From: Gymnothorax reevesii
Taxonomy: Eukaryota > Chordata > Actinopteri > Anguilliformes > Muraenidae
Reading direction: 5' to 3'
Assembly (NCBI GenBank): GCA_029721435.1
Contig: CM056573.1
Location: 99,811,447 to 99,875,446 of the forward strand
DNA length: 64,000 nt
Shown: positions 54,444 through 64,000 of the stretch, in pieces
Layout: each line of letters begins with the position of its first letter
Position numbering within the stretch: position 1 is the first letter of the stretch
The notes under the pieces: model-generated
What the model was told of the DNA's origin: nothing
What the model saw: the letters and a program-made list of their open reading frames with translations, nothing else
Databases searched by the model: none
Program-made: the position numbers and the translations under genes

Positions 54444-54919
54444 TTGAGTTTTTTGAATTGAGTTGTTTGAAGCAATTGAGTTGTTTCAAGCAATTAAATT
54501 GGGATAGTCTGAAAATACCAAATAATGGTTCTTCCTCTTCTTCAAAAAAAAAATCATTGTGTTGGGGAACATAGAATAGAAACTGAACTAGGTATTTACA
54601 AATCTGATTTGTTCAGCCATTAAATGTGTGTCTGGCATCAGAATGAAACTAAAGGTCTATCTCTAACTAGCTAGCTAGCTTGCAAGCTATAGCTTGCTAT
54701 TAAATTACCATAAAATGACTCTAACATCTGCTTATTATACAACATACCATCATGTAATTAAGTGACTTTTAAATTGGGAAGTGTATTTCAATTGTTCAAT
54801 ATTGTTAAGCTTCATAATAAATGTTCATAATATAAATCAGAGTTGTGTGTTTGTATTCAAAAATCAAATCAAAAGTATTTGGATCCAAAATAGAAAAACA
54901 TGTTACTGAATATGGTATC
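54444..54919. other. Unassigned sequence
   Basis: AT-rich, with a short GCTAGCTAGCTTGC run near 54668-54690. No coding feature. Confidence 0.4.
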
Positions 54920-54921
54920 TA

Positions 54922-56528
54922 CAAAACCCAAAACCAGTGAAGTTGGCACGTTATGTAAATCGTAGATAAAAACAGAATACAATGATTTGCAAATCTTTTT
55001 CAACTTATATTCAATTGAATACACTGCAAAGACAAGATGTTTAATGTTCAAACTGAGAAACTTTATATTTTTTTTGCAAATAATCATTAACTTAGAATTT
55101 AAAGGCAGCAACACATTGCAAAAAAGTTGGCACAGGGGCCTTTTTACCACTGTGTTACATCGCCTTTTTTTTTAACGACAGTTAGTAAACGTTTGGGAAC
55201 TGAGGAGTCCAATTTTTGAAGCTTTTCAGGTGGAACTCTTTCCCATTCTTGCTTGATGTACAGCTTAAGTTGTTCAACAGTCCGGGGTCTCTGTTGTCGT
55301 ATTTTATGCTTCATAATGCGCCACACATTTTCAATGGGAGACTGGTCTGGACTACAGGCAGGCCAGTCTAGTACCCGCACTCTTTTACGACGGAGCCATG
55401 CTGTTGTAACACGTGCAGAATGTGACTTGGCATTGTCTTGCTGAAATAAGCAGGGGCGTCCATGAAAAACAAGTTGCTTGGATGGCAACATATGATGCTC
55501 CAAAACCTGTATGTACCTTTCAGCATCAATGATGCCTTCAGATATGTGTAAGTTGCCCCTGCCTTGGGCACTGATACACCCCCATACCATCACAGATGCT
55601 GGCTTTTGAACTTTGCGCCTATAACAGTCCAGATGGTTCTTTTCCTTTTTGGTCCGGAGGACACAACGTCCACAGTTTCCAAAAACAATTTGAAATGTGG
55701 ACTCGTCAGACCACAGAACACTTTTCCACTTTGCATGAGTCCGTCTTAGATGAGCTTGGGCCCAGCGAAGCCGGCGGCGTTTCTGGGTGCTGTTGATAAA
55801 TGGCTTTCGCTTTGCATTGTAGAGTTTTACCTTGCACTTGAAGATGTAGCGAAGAACTGTAGTTACTGACAGTGGTTTTCTGAAGTGTTCCTGAGCCCAT
55901 GTGGTGATGTCCTTTACACACTGATGTCGGTTTTTGATGCAGTACCGCCTGAGGGATCGAAGGTCACGGGCATTCAATGTAGGTTTTCGGCCTTGTCGCT
56001 TACGTGCAGGGATTTCTCCAGATTCTCTGAACCTTTTGACGATATTACGGACCGTAGATGATGAAATCCCTAAATTTCTTGCAATAGCTCATTGAGGAAT
56101 GTTGTTTTTAAACTGTTCGACAATCAGCTCACGCATTTGTTCACTAAGTGGTGACCCTCGCCCCATCCTTGTTTATGAATGACTGAGCATTTCAGGGAAG
56201 CTGCTTTTATACCCAATCATGGCACCCACCAGTTTCCAATTAGCCCGTTCACCTGTGGGATGTCCCAAAGAAGTATTTGATGAGCATTCCTCAACTCTCG
56301 CAGTCTTTTTTGCCACTTGTGCCAGCTTTTTTGAAACATTTTGCAGGCATCAATTCCAAATGAGCTAATATTTGCAAAAAATTACAAAGTTTTCCTGTTC
56401 GAACATTAAGTAACTTGTCTTTGCAGTGTATTCAATTGAATATAGGATGAAAAGGATTTGCAAATCATTGTATTCTGTTTTTATTTACAATTTACACAAC
56501 GTGCCAACTTCACTGGTTTTGGGTTTTG
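54922..56528 (-). mobile_element. Well-preserved Tc1-like transposon with long inverted repeats
   Basis: CAAAACCCAAAACCAGTGAA at the left mirrors TTCACTGGTTTTGGGTTTTG at the right, each beside TA (54920-54921, 56529-56530). The inverted repeats stay similar for about 200 bases and include an inner GTTGGCAC copy, as in IR/DR-type Tc1 elements. It encodes one almost intact transposase on the minus strand. Confidence 0.93.
55144..56166 (-). pseudogene. Tc1-like transposase with a single in-frame stop
   Basis: From ATG at 56166-56164 the frame reads MGRGSPLSEQMRELIVEQFK, NNIPQ, stop (TGA at 56091-56089), AIARNLGISSSTVRNIVKRF and continues unbroken for the rest of a 340-residue protein. The paired helix-turn-helix domain, GRKP-type linker, WSDEST (first Asp), FQQDNAKSHSA (second Asp) and SPDQSPIENVW (Glu) are present; exactly 34 residues separate the second Asp and the Glu, giving DD34E. 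The stop could be a CGA-to-TGA change at a CpG, since Arg is usual in that helix. A later ATG at 55977 would lack the DNA-binding domain. Confidence 0.92.
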
Positions 56529-56530
56529 TA

Positions 56531-57024
56531 TTTATGAAACTTATGAAGGTACCTCACTTAGCATCATAAAAAAGAAACACTAATAAGAATAATCTTTGTA
56601 TACAAGAAAGGCAGTATTTGCACTCAGATTATGGCAAAATTAAGCTTGCGCGCTTTGCATACTCACATTGTACTGTATGTGTCCCTACCAACTCTCACAT
56701 TAAACCTATACCCTTGAACAGAGCCACCGTGTCAATGGAGAGCAACAAGGTCATAATACCCCAGCTACTGGCAAGTCTCTAAAAACAGATGAATACGAAG
56801 CTAGCTAGCCAGCCATTACACTACACAATGAGTATGGAAAGGTAGCATCTGCTGGCTAAGCAAGCATTGATGTTACACTTACAAAAGTAAGACATACAGA
56901 CACCATAATACTTTTACTATACTTGTAACTTAGTCTCTAAAATTAAGAATCCGTAGATAGTGTCTGTATAGTGATATATACTTATCACTGTATAGTGATA
57001 AGTCACTATATATATATAGTGACT
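56531..57024. other. Unassigned sequence with an AT-rich hairpin at 56955-57025
   Basis: TATAGTGATA and CACTATATATATATAGTG inverted units cluster at 56965-57022. No coding feature. Confidence 0.45.
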
Positions 57025-58095
57025 TATTCAACATTGCCAAGCTCGAACAATCTCAGAGACGCAGTGAGTTTGCTGAAGACCTGGACGACCGACTGACTGC
57101 CCATGGACCAATGCTCTTCTTTGTTAACTGTTTTGGTATTTTTTATGCATTGCTGAGATCCTATAGTCTGTAAAACAAATTTCCTTTGGGGTAATTAAGT
57201 ATTATCGTATTGCTTATTTTACCTTTGACTGGCTGCCCAACACAAAAGTGGGAGCAGTTCATATCACTGGTGACGCAGTCAGCAAAGGCTAACATTGGCC
57301 CCAGGAAGAGTGCACCAGGACTGATTCAATGAGAATCACGAGGACATTAAGTCACTCCTAGATGACAAGCAGAGGGCCCTCCTTGAGTGGTAGAACGACA
57401 CCTTCTCCATCTTGAACCGTGATTGCTTCAAACGGCTTCAGAGGCAGGCCCAAGCAGCGCTGCGTAAGATGCTGGACAAGTGGTGGGAGAAGACAGACAA
57501 AGTCCAGAGATACACCCACACAAAGGACTTGAAGATGTTCTTCAGCGCCATCAAGGCAGTCTACGGACCTGCCAAGCCGTGTACCACCCCACTCCTGTCG
57601 GCAGACGGCTCGAACTTGCTGAAAGAGAAGAGCAGTATCAACTCGCGATGGAGAGAGCATTTCAGAAACCTGCTCAACAGGCCCTCCACTGTAGACCCTT
57701 ATGCCCTCGACCTGATCCCACAAAAATCCACTGTCCACTGCCTCAACCTACCCCCTACAATGGACAAAGTCTTGAAGGCGATCGGACCGATCAGCTCAGG
57801 TAAAGCACCTGGTTTGGACGGAGCCCCGGCAGAGATCTTCAAGTCAGCCAGTCTGGTGGCCCTAGAAGCCTTCCACACCCTTTCTACCAGTATCTGGGAA
57901 GAAGAGGAACTGCCCAAAAACTTTAGGGATGCTGTTCAAGAATAAGAGCAGCAATACTGACTGCGGCAATTACCAGGGCATCTCTCTCCTCTCCCCTGCT
58001 GGGAAGGTCCTGGCTCGGGTCATCCTCAACTGCCTGATCACCGACATCTCAGAGGGAAACCTGCCAGAGACGTAGTGCGGTTTCCGCCCCAAACG
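57025..58095 (+). mobile_element. LINE fragment, reverse-transcriptase N-terminal part
   Basis: A short LEQSQRRSEFAEDLDDRLTA segment (57035-57112) is followed, after about 150 unrelated bases, by DDKQRALLEW and the frame from 57412: RDCFKRLQRQAQAALRKM, KDLKMFFSAIKAVYGPAKPC, HFRNLLNRPSTVDPYAL and SSGKAPGLDGAPAEIFKSAS. A one-base shift near 57930 leads to GNYQGISLLSPAGKVLARVI and CGFRPKRSI, the first motifs of a reverse transcriptase. It is a truncated, frameshifted copy; the clade is not certain. Confidence 0.8.
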
Positions 58096-58179
58096 CAGCA
58101 TCATTAACATAATTAAAACCCTGAAGCGCAATGCCCAGTTGTGCGCTACTCTGAAAAAGCTGCCGACTACTGCTGGTTG

Positions 58180-58262
58180 GTACAACTGGGGCTCGAATCC
58201 GCGACGCAAAAGTCACTTCTGCACTGCAACACAGTGCCTTAACAGAGTGAGCTATCCAGCAG
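58180..58262 (-). mobile_element. tRNA-derived SINE head
   Basis: On the minus strand TAGCTCACTCTGTTAAGGC (A-box region) and GGATTCGAGCC (B box) have tRNA spacing, with GCAGAAGTGACT between, as in the copy at 6060-6130. The stems do not close as a real tRNA. It abuts the LINE fragment. Confidence 0.5.
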
Positions 58263-59038
58263 CTCTGGTGACCTTGTTTAATTTGGTTTCATCCCTATAC
58301 ATGAAAATTTACATCTGACCTGGGGACTGCACTATAAAGCAGGATCTGATGTGATCAAGGTAACTTGAGGTTTGACCTGGTTTTTTGGAACACAAAAGTG
58401 GTTTACTTCTAACCACAGTAAATCACAAAGGTAACTTATGCTGAACATCTGACCTGCATCGGAGCTTGAATTTGCAATTTCGAAACCAGATGGCTATGGG
58501 AGAAGTTTCGACAACTCTGATTGGTTGAAAACAAGTGTAAAAAACTTACACAGCCAATAAGCTTCTGGAAGATAAACACACTGTAGGGGAGGCATTAGCC
58601 CTCTTATAATTGGGCATTTTCAGTGCAATCACACGAACATGACCTCCTATTTTTATTAACAGCTTGTTGTTAACTGAACACAGCAAGCACACAGTTTGGC
58701 TAAAGACTTTGCCTTAGCTGCAAAATATTGTTCTGCATGCGATCAGGAATTACATTCCTGTTTGGATTATATAGCCATGTCGCTAGCTAGCCAACGAGAG
58801 TAAAAAATAATCGTATTTGAGTGATGTGATGTGGTTTTTTCCTTAACTTCACGATGTTTACTGCTTTCCTTTGGGGGGTGGGGGGTAAAAGGCATGAATT
58901 ATATTTACACCAGTGGTGTTGCATGCAGATACTGTTGGGGGCACAGTTTTGTAAAAAAATGACCAATTCCCACATAAAATGAATTTTCAAGCCCTGGGCT
59001 CAGATTCAAAGCTAAATACATATTTTGATGTTCATATT
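58263..59038. other. Unassigned sequence
   Basis: No coding feature or repeat family that I can name. Confidence 0.4.
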
Positions 59039-59806
59039 TATATCCCCGAACGCTGAATGTTTTTGGTCCGACTGCCGCCGCTGCTACCGCCGCCCTATGT
59101 GTTAACGCGATAACTTCAGTAATATTTCAATTAAAAATCTCAAGTTTTGCATACAAGTAAGTATCATAAAAGAGGAAGAACTGATTCGATTTTGGGCAAT
59201 TTACTATTTCTAGATTGGCAACCAGGGGCCAAAAACTGATTTACGTGTTAACGCGATAACTTCAGTAATATTTCAATTAGAAATTCCAAATTTTGCATGC
59301 AAGTAAGTATCATAAAGAAGAAGAACTGATTCGATTTTGGACAATTAACTTAATTTCTAGATTGGCCACCAGGGGCCAAAAACTGGAAAAAATCACTGTT
59401 TTTATCATATCTCTGGAAATATTTGTCCGATTGACCTCAAATCAAGTGCAAATGAAAGGTCATGACCTGAAGATGTGAAGATGTCATATCTTTGGAACCA
59501 TTTTTCCAACTGACATGAAACTATGTGCAACTGCAAGGTCATGACCTCACAACGTGTCACATGATGACATCATACCTGTATGGTTCAATATTTTGCCACC
59601 AGGTGGCGCTTTGTGATGGAAAATTACCATTTTGGCCATATCTTCAGAACCATTTGTCTGATTGACCTGAAATTAAGTTCAAATGAAAGGTCATGACCTG
59701 AGGGGCTTTATATTGTATAGGGTCTATTCAAGGATTGGGGTATTGGAGGATTGGGGGCGTTCGGGGATATACCCCAAGCCGTCGCCTCTGACGGCATAAG
59801 CCTAGT
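59039..59806 (+). mobile_element. Helentron-type non-autonomous element (HINE-like)
   Basis: The 5' end TATATCCCCGAACGC is mirrored near the 3' end by GCGTTCGGGGATATA (59757-59771). It is followed by a hairpin GCCGTC-GCCTCT-GACGGC (59778-59795) and CTAG at 59802-59805 with T next. Subterminal inverted repeats plus a 3' hairpin and insertion at T are the published hallmarks of Helentron-derived elements. The interior has two ~125-bp direct repeats (GTGTTAACGCGATAACTTCA at 59099 and 59246) and further units with AAAGGTCATGACCTGA. No Rep/Hel gene. Confidence 0.75.
59099..59385. repeat. Two direct repeats inside the Helentron-like element
   Basis: GTGTTAACGCGATAACTTCA, TTTTGCATGCAAGTAAGTAT, GAAGAACTGATTCGATTTTG and CCACCAGGGGCCAAAAACTG recur in the same order, about 147 bp apart. 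Confidence 0.85.
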
Positions 59807-61139
59807 TCTTTGATAGCAGATACCAGTGTACTGTTAGCGCAAATTATTACTAAATCTCAGCAATTGGTGAGAAAATTACTTGAGATTAAGTAGTCAACCC
59901 CATAACCCCCCATCAACCTCATTTCCAGAGTGTTTTTTTTTCAGCTTATGGGGTATGTCAATATTTTGATTAATTAAATTTCTCTCTACTGTATTTCGCA
60001 TTAAAATTGTTTTGTTTAACGATCAAAAAACATAGTCATTTTGTTCTATTTCAGATAGGCGTACCTGAAAAACCAAAGCCCTTTTGAGAATTTGCACCAG
60101 AAATGTGTCCTTCCCCAGCTTGAAATCAAAATTATGCCCATGCTTGGATTTCAGTTTGAATATTAGGAGAAATTGTAAACAACTAGAATTATCCTTGAAA
60201 ATAACTTGAAACCTCTGCTTCCTTGGATTTTCTAAAAAGCATAATAGGTCCCCTTTATATAAATTCTGTTGCCAGTCTCCTGCATACTACGCATTCGGGG
60301 TAGTAGTGTAATGGTGCTTTTCCACTACATGGTACCGGCTCTACTCTACTCTACTCGCCTTTTTTGCTTTTCCATTAGAAAAAAGTAGCTAGTATCAGGT
60401 ACTAGTCGGTACTTGTTCTGGTACCTGCTCTCCTGAGGTTCCAAAAACTGGTGACATGCAACATTGCAGCCCACTGATAGGTCAGAGAGAATCGTCTCTG
60501 CAAAAGACCACTCGCTTCCGCATTATCGCTAGGAAACTGGCTTCACTTGCCATCATTGAAACAGGTCTTCAAATTGTGTCTTTAAAACATATTGTTTTAG
60601 GCAACTTGATATATATTATTATATATATATATATATATACTGTGCGTTACCTTACCTTTCAAACAATGTTGCGTTTGTCCACCGAAGCTGCTGCATTTAT
60701 GAAATGCGTTTCTTTTTTTAAACCCGCCATCACCCCCCACTCTGGAGGACAACTTTGTTAATTCAGTCAGTTATACAACTGTGTGCAAGTCCTCCTACCA
60801 TCGCCCGACCAAAAAAAAAAAAAAAACACGCAAGAAATAAAAATAAAAAAACAATACAATACAGCACAATAACGATTACATTTACAATGCTTTTCTTCCT
60901 TTGCATTAGTAATTATTAGCTCATCTATTCCATCTCTCCTTATTCCCAACCATCAGCCTCCCTTACTATATCCCATCTTTTGGCATTTACGAGTCCTGTC
61001 TCATGGGCCATCACACACTCAATTCTACTGTAATACTTGACAAAATTTTTAATTCTTAATGCCTCAACAGATGTCAATCTGAACATAAATATTTTTGCCA
61101 AATGTGTATTTACATTACAGATTAGGCGTGTTCCTTTTG
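59807..61139. other. Mostly unassigned, with one MITE-like terminus near 60310
   Basis: ATGGTGCTTTTCCACTACAT with GGTACCGGCTCTACTC at 60312-60355 resembles the end of a common fish Harbinger-type MITE, but the partner end is not found. An (AT)n run lies at 60617-60640 and an A run at 60810-60826. Confidence 0.4.
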
Positions 61140-62040
61140 TTACATCCCCCAATAATACTTTAAATTAATGAAACTGTTTTCTATTATACTGGGATATCTA
61201 GTCTTGCACCTTTATCCAAAATAAGGCCATTATAGGACAGTACCAAAATAAATGGTCTACCGACTCTACTTCTTCCTGGCAGAATCGACAAAGCGGTGAT
61301 GACTCTATTCCCCATATATTTAGCATCTTTTTAGTTGCTAAAAACTTTTATTGAAAATGTCTTATCTTTGGATCAAGCGATGTATTGTAAAAGGTTTAAG
61401 AACTTAGTTCCAAGTTACTGGTGTATCTAATATATTTTCCCAACTGTCTAGAATCCTGTATGGTATATCGAATAAATTCTTTATTCTTAAATAAAATGTG
61501 TATATGTGTTTGTTGATCTTTATTCTCTTTAACCAATTTACCAATTTCAAACGAGGCCTACAGACTAAATGTCCTCCTGTGCCTTTTATCATTTTTGATT
61601 TCCAAGCCCTGGGTAAAGCTCCAATAAGTTGATTATATTGTTGTAGGATACAGCCTGTTCCACAAAAACTGTGGAAAATTGTTTGTAGGACATGAGTTTA
61701 TTATCTTCATTCACAATATCCCTTATAAAAATAATACCTTTATCAAACATAGGTTTCCAAAAAATCATCATTCCATCATTAAGTGTATTAGAATTTAGCC
61801 ATATTATTTGTTGTAGAACTTGTTTCGCATTTTCTGGTGCGTGAAATTGAAAGTGTAACCACCTTGTAGAGAAAAGTGGAGAGACCAGAAAACACGTAAT
61901 TAATTATTGCGAAATGCATAGGTTTAATCTCCAGAAATGGAAAGAAGCCTTTATCAGTCCAAATCCTTAAATTACATGGGGGTTCAAGCAATTTGGCAAA
62001 CCTTCACCCTTGAGACGGTTGGACTGTTGCTTACTTTTTA
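61140..62040 (-). mobile_element. L1-type LINE ORF2 C-terminal fragment
   Basis: On the minus strand it reads FWKPMFDKGIIFIRDIVNED (~61763-61705), then LVTKK-like sequence and KKMLNIWGIESSPLCRFCQE with EVESVDHLFWYC (~61335-61235). The WFDKGI block and the C-x2-C...H...C cysteine motif are those of fish L1 ORF2 C-termini. Several stops and shifts interrupt it; catalytic domains are absent. Confidence 0.75.
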
Positions 62041-62567
62041 AACCAGTTGTCCTAATGCATTCATTATCAGAGAAATTTGGCTGGCTGTCTGTTAGGGCAA
62101 ACTACAATATTGACTTAAGTGTGTTTGAATTTTATGGCTAACACTCATGTTTTTGCATCGAGTTTTAATAATCACAATGTTTAAGCAATGTGAAAATTCA
62201 CTTTTCTTCATCATATGGATTTCGTCCAACATGCTCGTTCAGTTTTTAATGTTATCGGCTGTTTGTAATTTACGAGTCACATCTTGCCCTCCATCTGAAA
62301 TTTGCATCATCAGAGCCATGATTGCAAACACGCTATGCATACAAAAATACAAAACCAATATGGACATCATTAAAATTTGAAAAACAGCAGTTAGGAAAGA
62401 GGAAATAATGTGGTTTAGTTCTACATGTTAGAAGATGACAATACAATTTAGGCATAATGACATAAGCTTGTTGACTCAATTTCAGGTCCATACCAATATA
62501 AATTGATAAATTCGTAATTGATAACTCATACAGTGCATGTGGGCTGTACCCAACTCAGATGTTTGTC
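62041..62567. other. Unassigned sequence
   Basis: No feature recognised. Confidence 0.4.
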
Positions 62568-62572
62568 AGTTG

Positions 62573-63721
62573 TGTTGTGATTCTGCTTTTCTGTCTGTTC
62601 CATGCCTTGTCCCATGTTTCTGCCCCATGCCATGCTTAAGTTTTGTGCCTGGCCATGTGCCATGTTTTGATTGACCCGCGTATTCCTTGACCACTGCTTA
62701 TGTCTGACCATTCTTTGATCTTCTATTGTTTTTTGCTAATTTTAGATTTCCTTGTTTTATTATTTTTCATGTTCAGATTTATTCCTAGTTCCTTGCCACG
62801 TTTCCTAGTCTTTGCCATGTTTCATAGTTCCCATGCCATGTTTTATTTCTATGCTTTGGACTTTGTCTCCCCAGTCTTGTCAGGTGTGTATCTTTGCTCA
62901 CGGTCCCTCGTCTTGCGTGCCACTCATTCGGGTGATTTATTGGTTTCTGGGTTTCAACCTTCTTTCATTATCTCGTGTTCTTTCTTCCTCTCTCTTTTAC
63001 TATCTTACTAACGCATACTAACAGTTTATTGTTTTCGCTAATATCTAACCCACACTAACCCTGTATATTTTTACTAACTTAGTCTAGTCTCTGCCTCCTT
63101 GCCTTTACCTAATTATCTCTGCTGCTATTTTCCGTGGATCTCCACATTTACTTTGTGCTTTCCTTTCTTGAAAATATGCACTTTTAGTACTCCGTGACTG
63201 GAGCTGTTTGTCTGTCCATAGGTTTGTCTTGTAAACCCTGTCTGCGTTTTGGCTACGGCCTAATTCATGTTATTAGTTTATTCCTCATGTGTCAATCACT
63301 GATTGTGGTTCCATTGATTGCACCTGCCTTCCCTGATCATGTGTTCACCCGGATATGTATTTAAGAGGTCTGTTTGTTTCACTTCCTTCGTCAGATTGTT
63401 ATCTTTCTTGTTTCCTGTGTCACGCTTTTCTCGCCTTGATTCATTGTGATTTATCTCTCTGACTGGACCGTCCCAGACTTCGGTTTTGCTGATTCCCTAT
63501 ACTGTACCGTATTCTTGTTTTTTCGACCTCTTTTTGTCCGTCAACGGTTTTGTGATTGGTGCCCTGTGTATGACTCTGGATTACGCCCATTGGAATTTGA
63601 TTTTGGATTGCGGACATTGTACTGTTGCCAGCTCTGTTGGGGGGTTTCCCCTGTCAGGAATAAAGCCTCCTTTTTGTATTTTACTGGTTGTGGCCATTGG
63701 TTCATTTCATAAAACCCAACA
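62573..63721 (+). mobile_element. Solo LTR, copy B (1149 bp), flanked by 5-bp duplication AGTTG
   Basis: It begins TGTTGTGATTCTGC and ends AAAACCCAACA, with AGTTG directly before (62568-62572) and after (63722-63726). It is homologous throughout to copy A, including CCACTCATTCGGGTGATTT, CCGGATATGTAT with a TATA-like TATTTAAG, and TTGCCAGCTCTGTTGGGGGG before AATAAAGCCTCC. No internal coding region adjoins. Confidence 0.85.
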
Positions 63722-63726
63722 AGTTG

Positions 63727-64000
63727 AATGGATTTGGATGTTGAATTGGAAGATTACACTTCCATGATTCGATCATTTTACTTATTTTTTCAGTTCAGCA
63801 GCACACAGTTCTCTATGACAAAGAGTTTTTATAGTTGGAAAGGATCAAAGATTCTCTATTTTGGTAATATGTGGGATGGTGTGATGAAAAAGAGAAATGA
63901 CGAGTGTGTCTCTGCCTGTGTGCGTATGGTCAACAGAACCTCAAACAAAATTAAAATGAACAACTGCCAAGAGAGTGACAAAATACATTTATTGCTGTGG
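63727..64000. other. Unassigned sequence at the window end
   Basis: No feature recognised in this partial stretch. Confidence 0.4.

Noticed and set aside
60243..60260. AATAGGTCCCCTTTA, like a hAT or MITE terminus, with a loose partner near 45560
   Set aside because: Too far apart to be one element, and neither has a local partner.

Overview
This is vertebrate nuclear DNA, almost certainly from a teleost fish. Its spliced gene is a fish-type BMF, and its repeats are the usual teleost mix: Tc1/mariner, hAT, Harbinger, a Helentron-like element, L2-, RTE- and L1-type LINEs, a Penelope-like element and tRNA-derived SINEs. Species cannot be fixed from the sequence alone.

One protein-coding gene can be supported. 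It is bmf (Bcl-2-modifying factor, a BH3-only pro-apoptotic protein), on the minus strand. Three coding exons (35430-35262, 33643-33465, 21302-21186) join in frame into a 154-residue protein with the dynein-light-chain motif, the BH3 helix and the C-terminal WW-plus-hydrophobic tail. A probable untranslated first exon and GC-box promoter lie near 43160-43345. A long 3' UTR probably runs to a poly(A) signal near 13697 and has itself been invaded by a Tc1 element and a Harbinger element. All introns contain repeats; the third hosts a sense-oriented L2-type LINE and a LINE tail, both sitting inside a GAGT-repeat tract.

Layout. 1-9400: degenerate Tc1 copies, a solo LTR with perfect target-site duplications, a THAP-domain relic and a 1.3-kb foldback element carrying a hAT MITE. 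9400-13215: a three-level nest of DNA transposons. 13675-43300: bmf. 43300-48400: intergenic, with Tc1 elements and a palindromic minirepeat element. 48400-52017: an RTE-type LINE bracketed by 120-bp inverted repeats. 52290-58170: LINE fragments, a Penelope-like GIY-YIG fragment between 70-bp inverted repeats carrying a hammerhead-like motif, and a Tc1 element whose transposase frame is broken by only one stop codon. 58170-64000: a Helentron-type non-autonomous element, an L1-type ORF2 fragment and a second solo LTR of the same family as the first.

No tRNA, rRNA, CRISPR or prokaryotic feature was found. I see no novel multi-gene system; the most unusual content is the nested and inverted-repeat architecture of the mobile elements.
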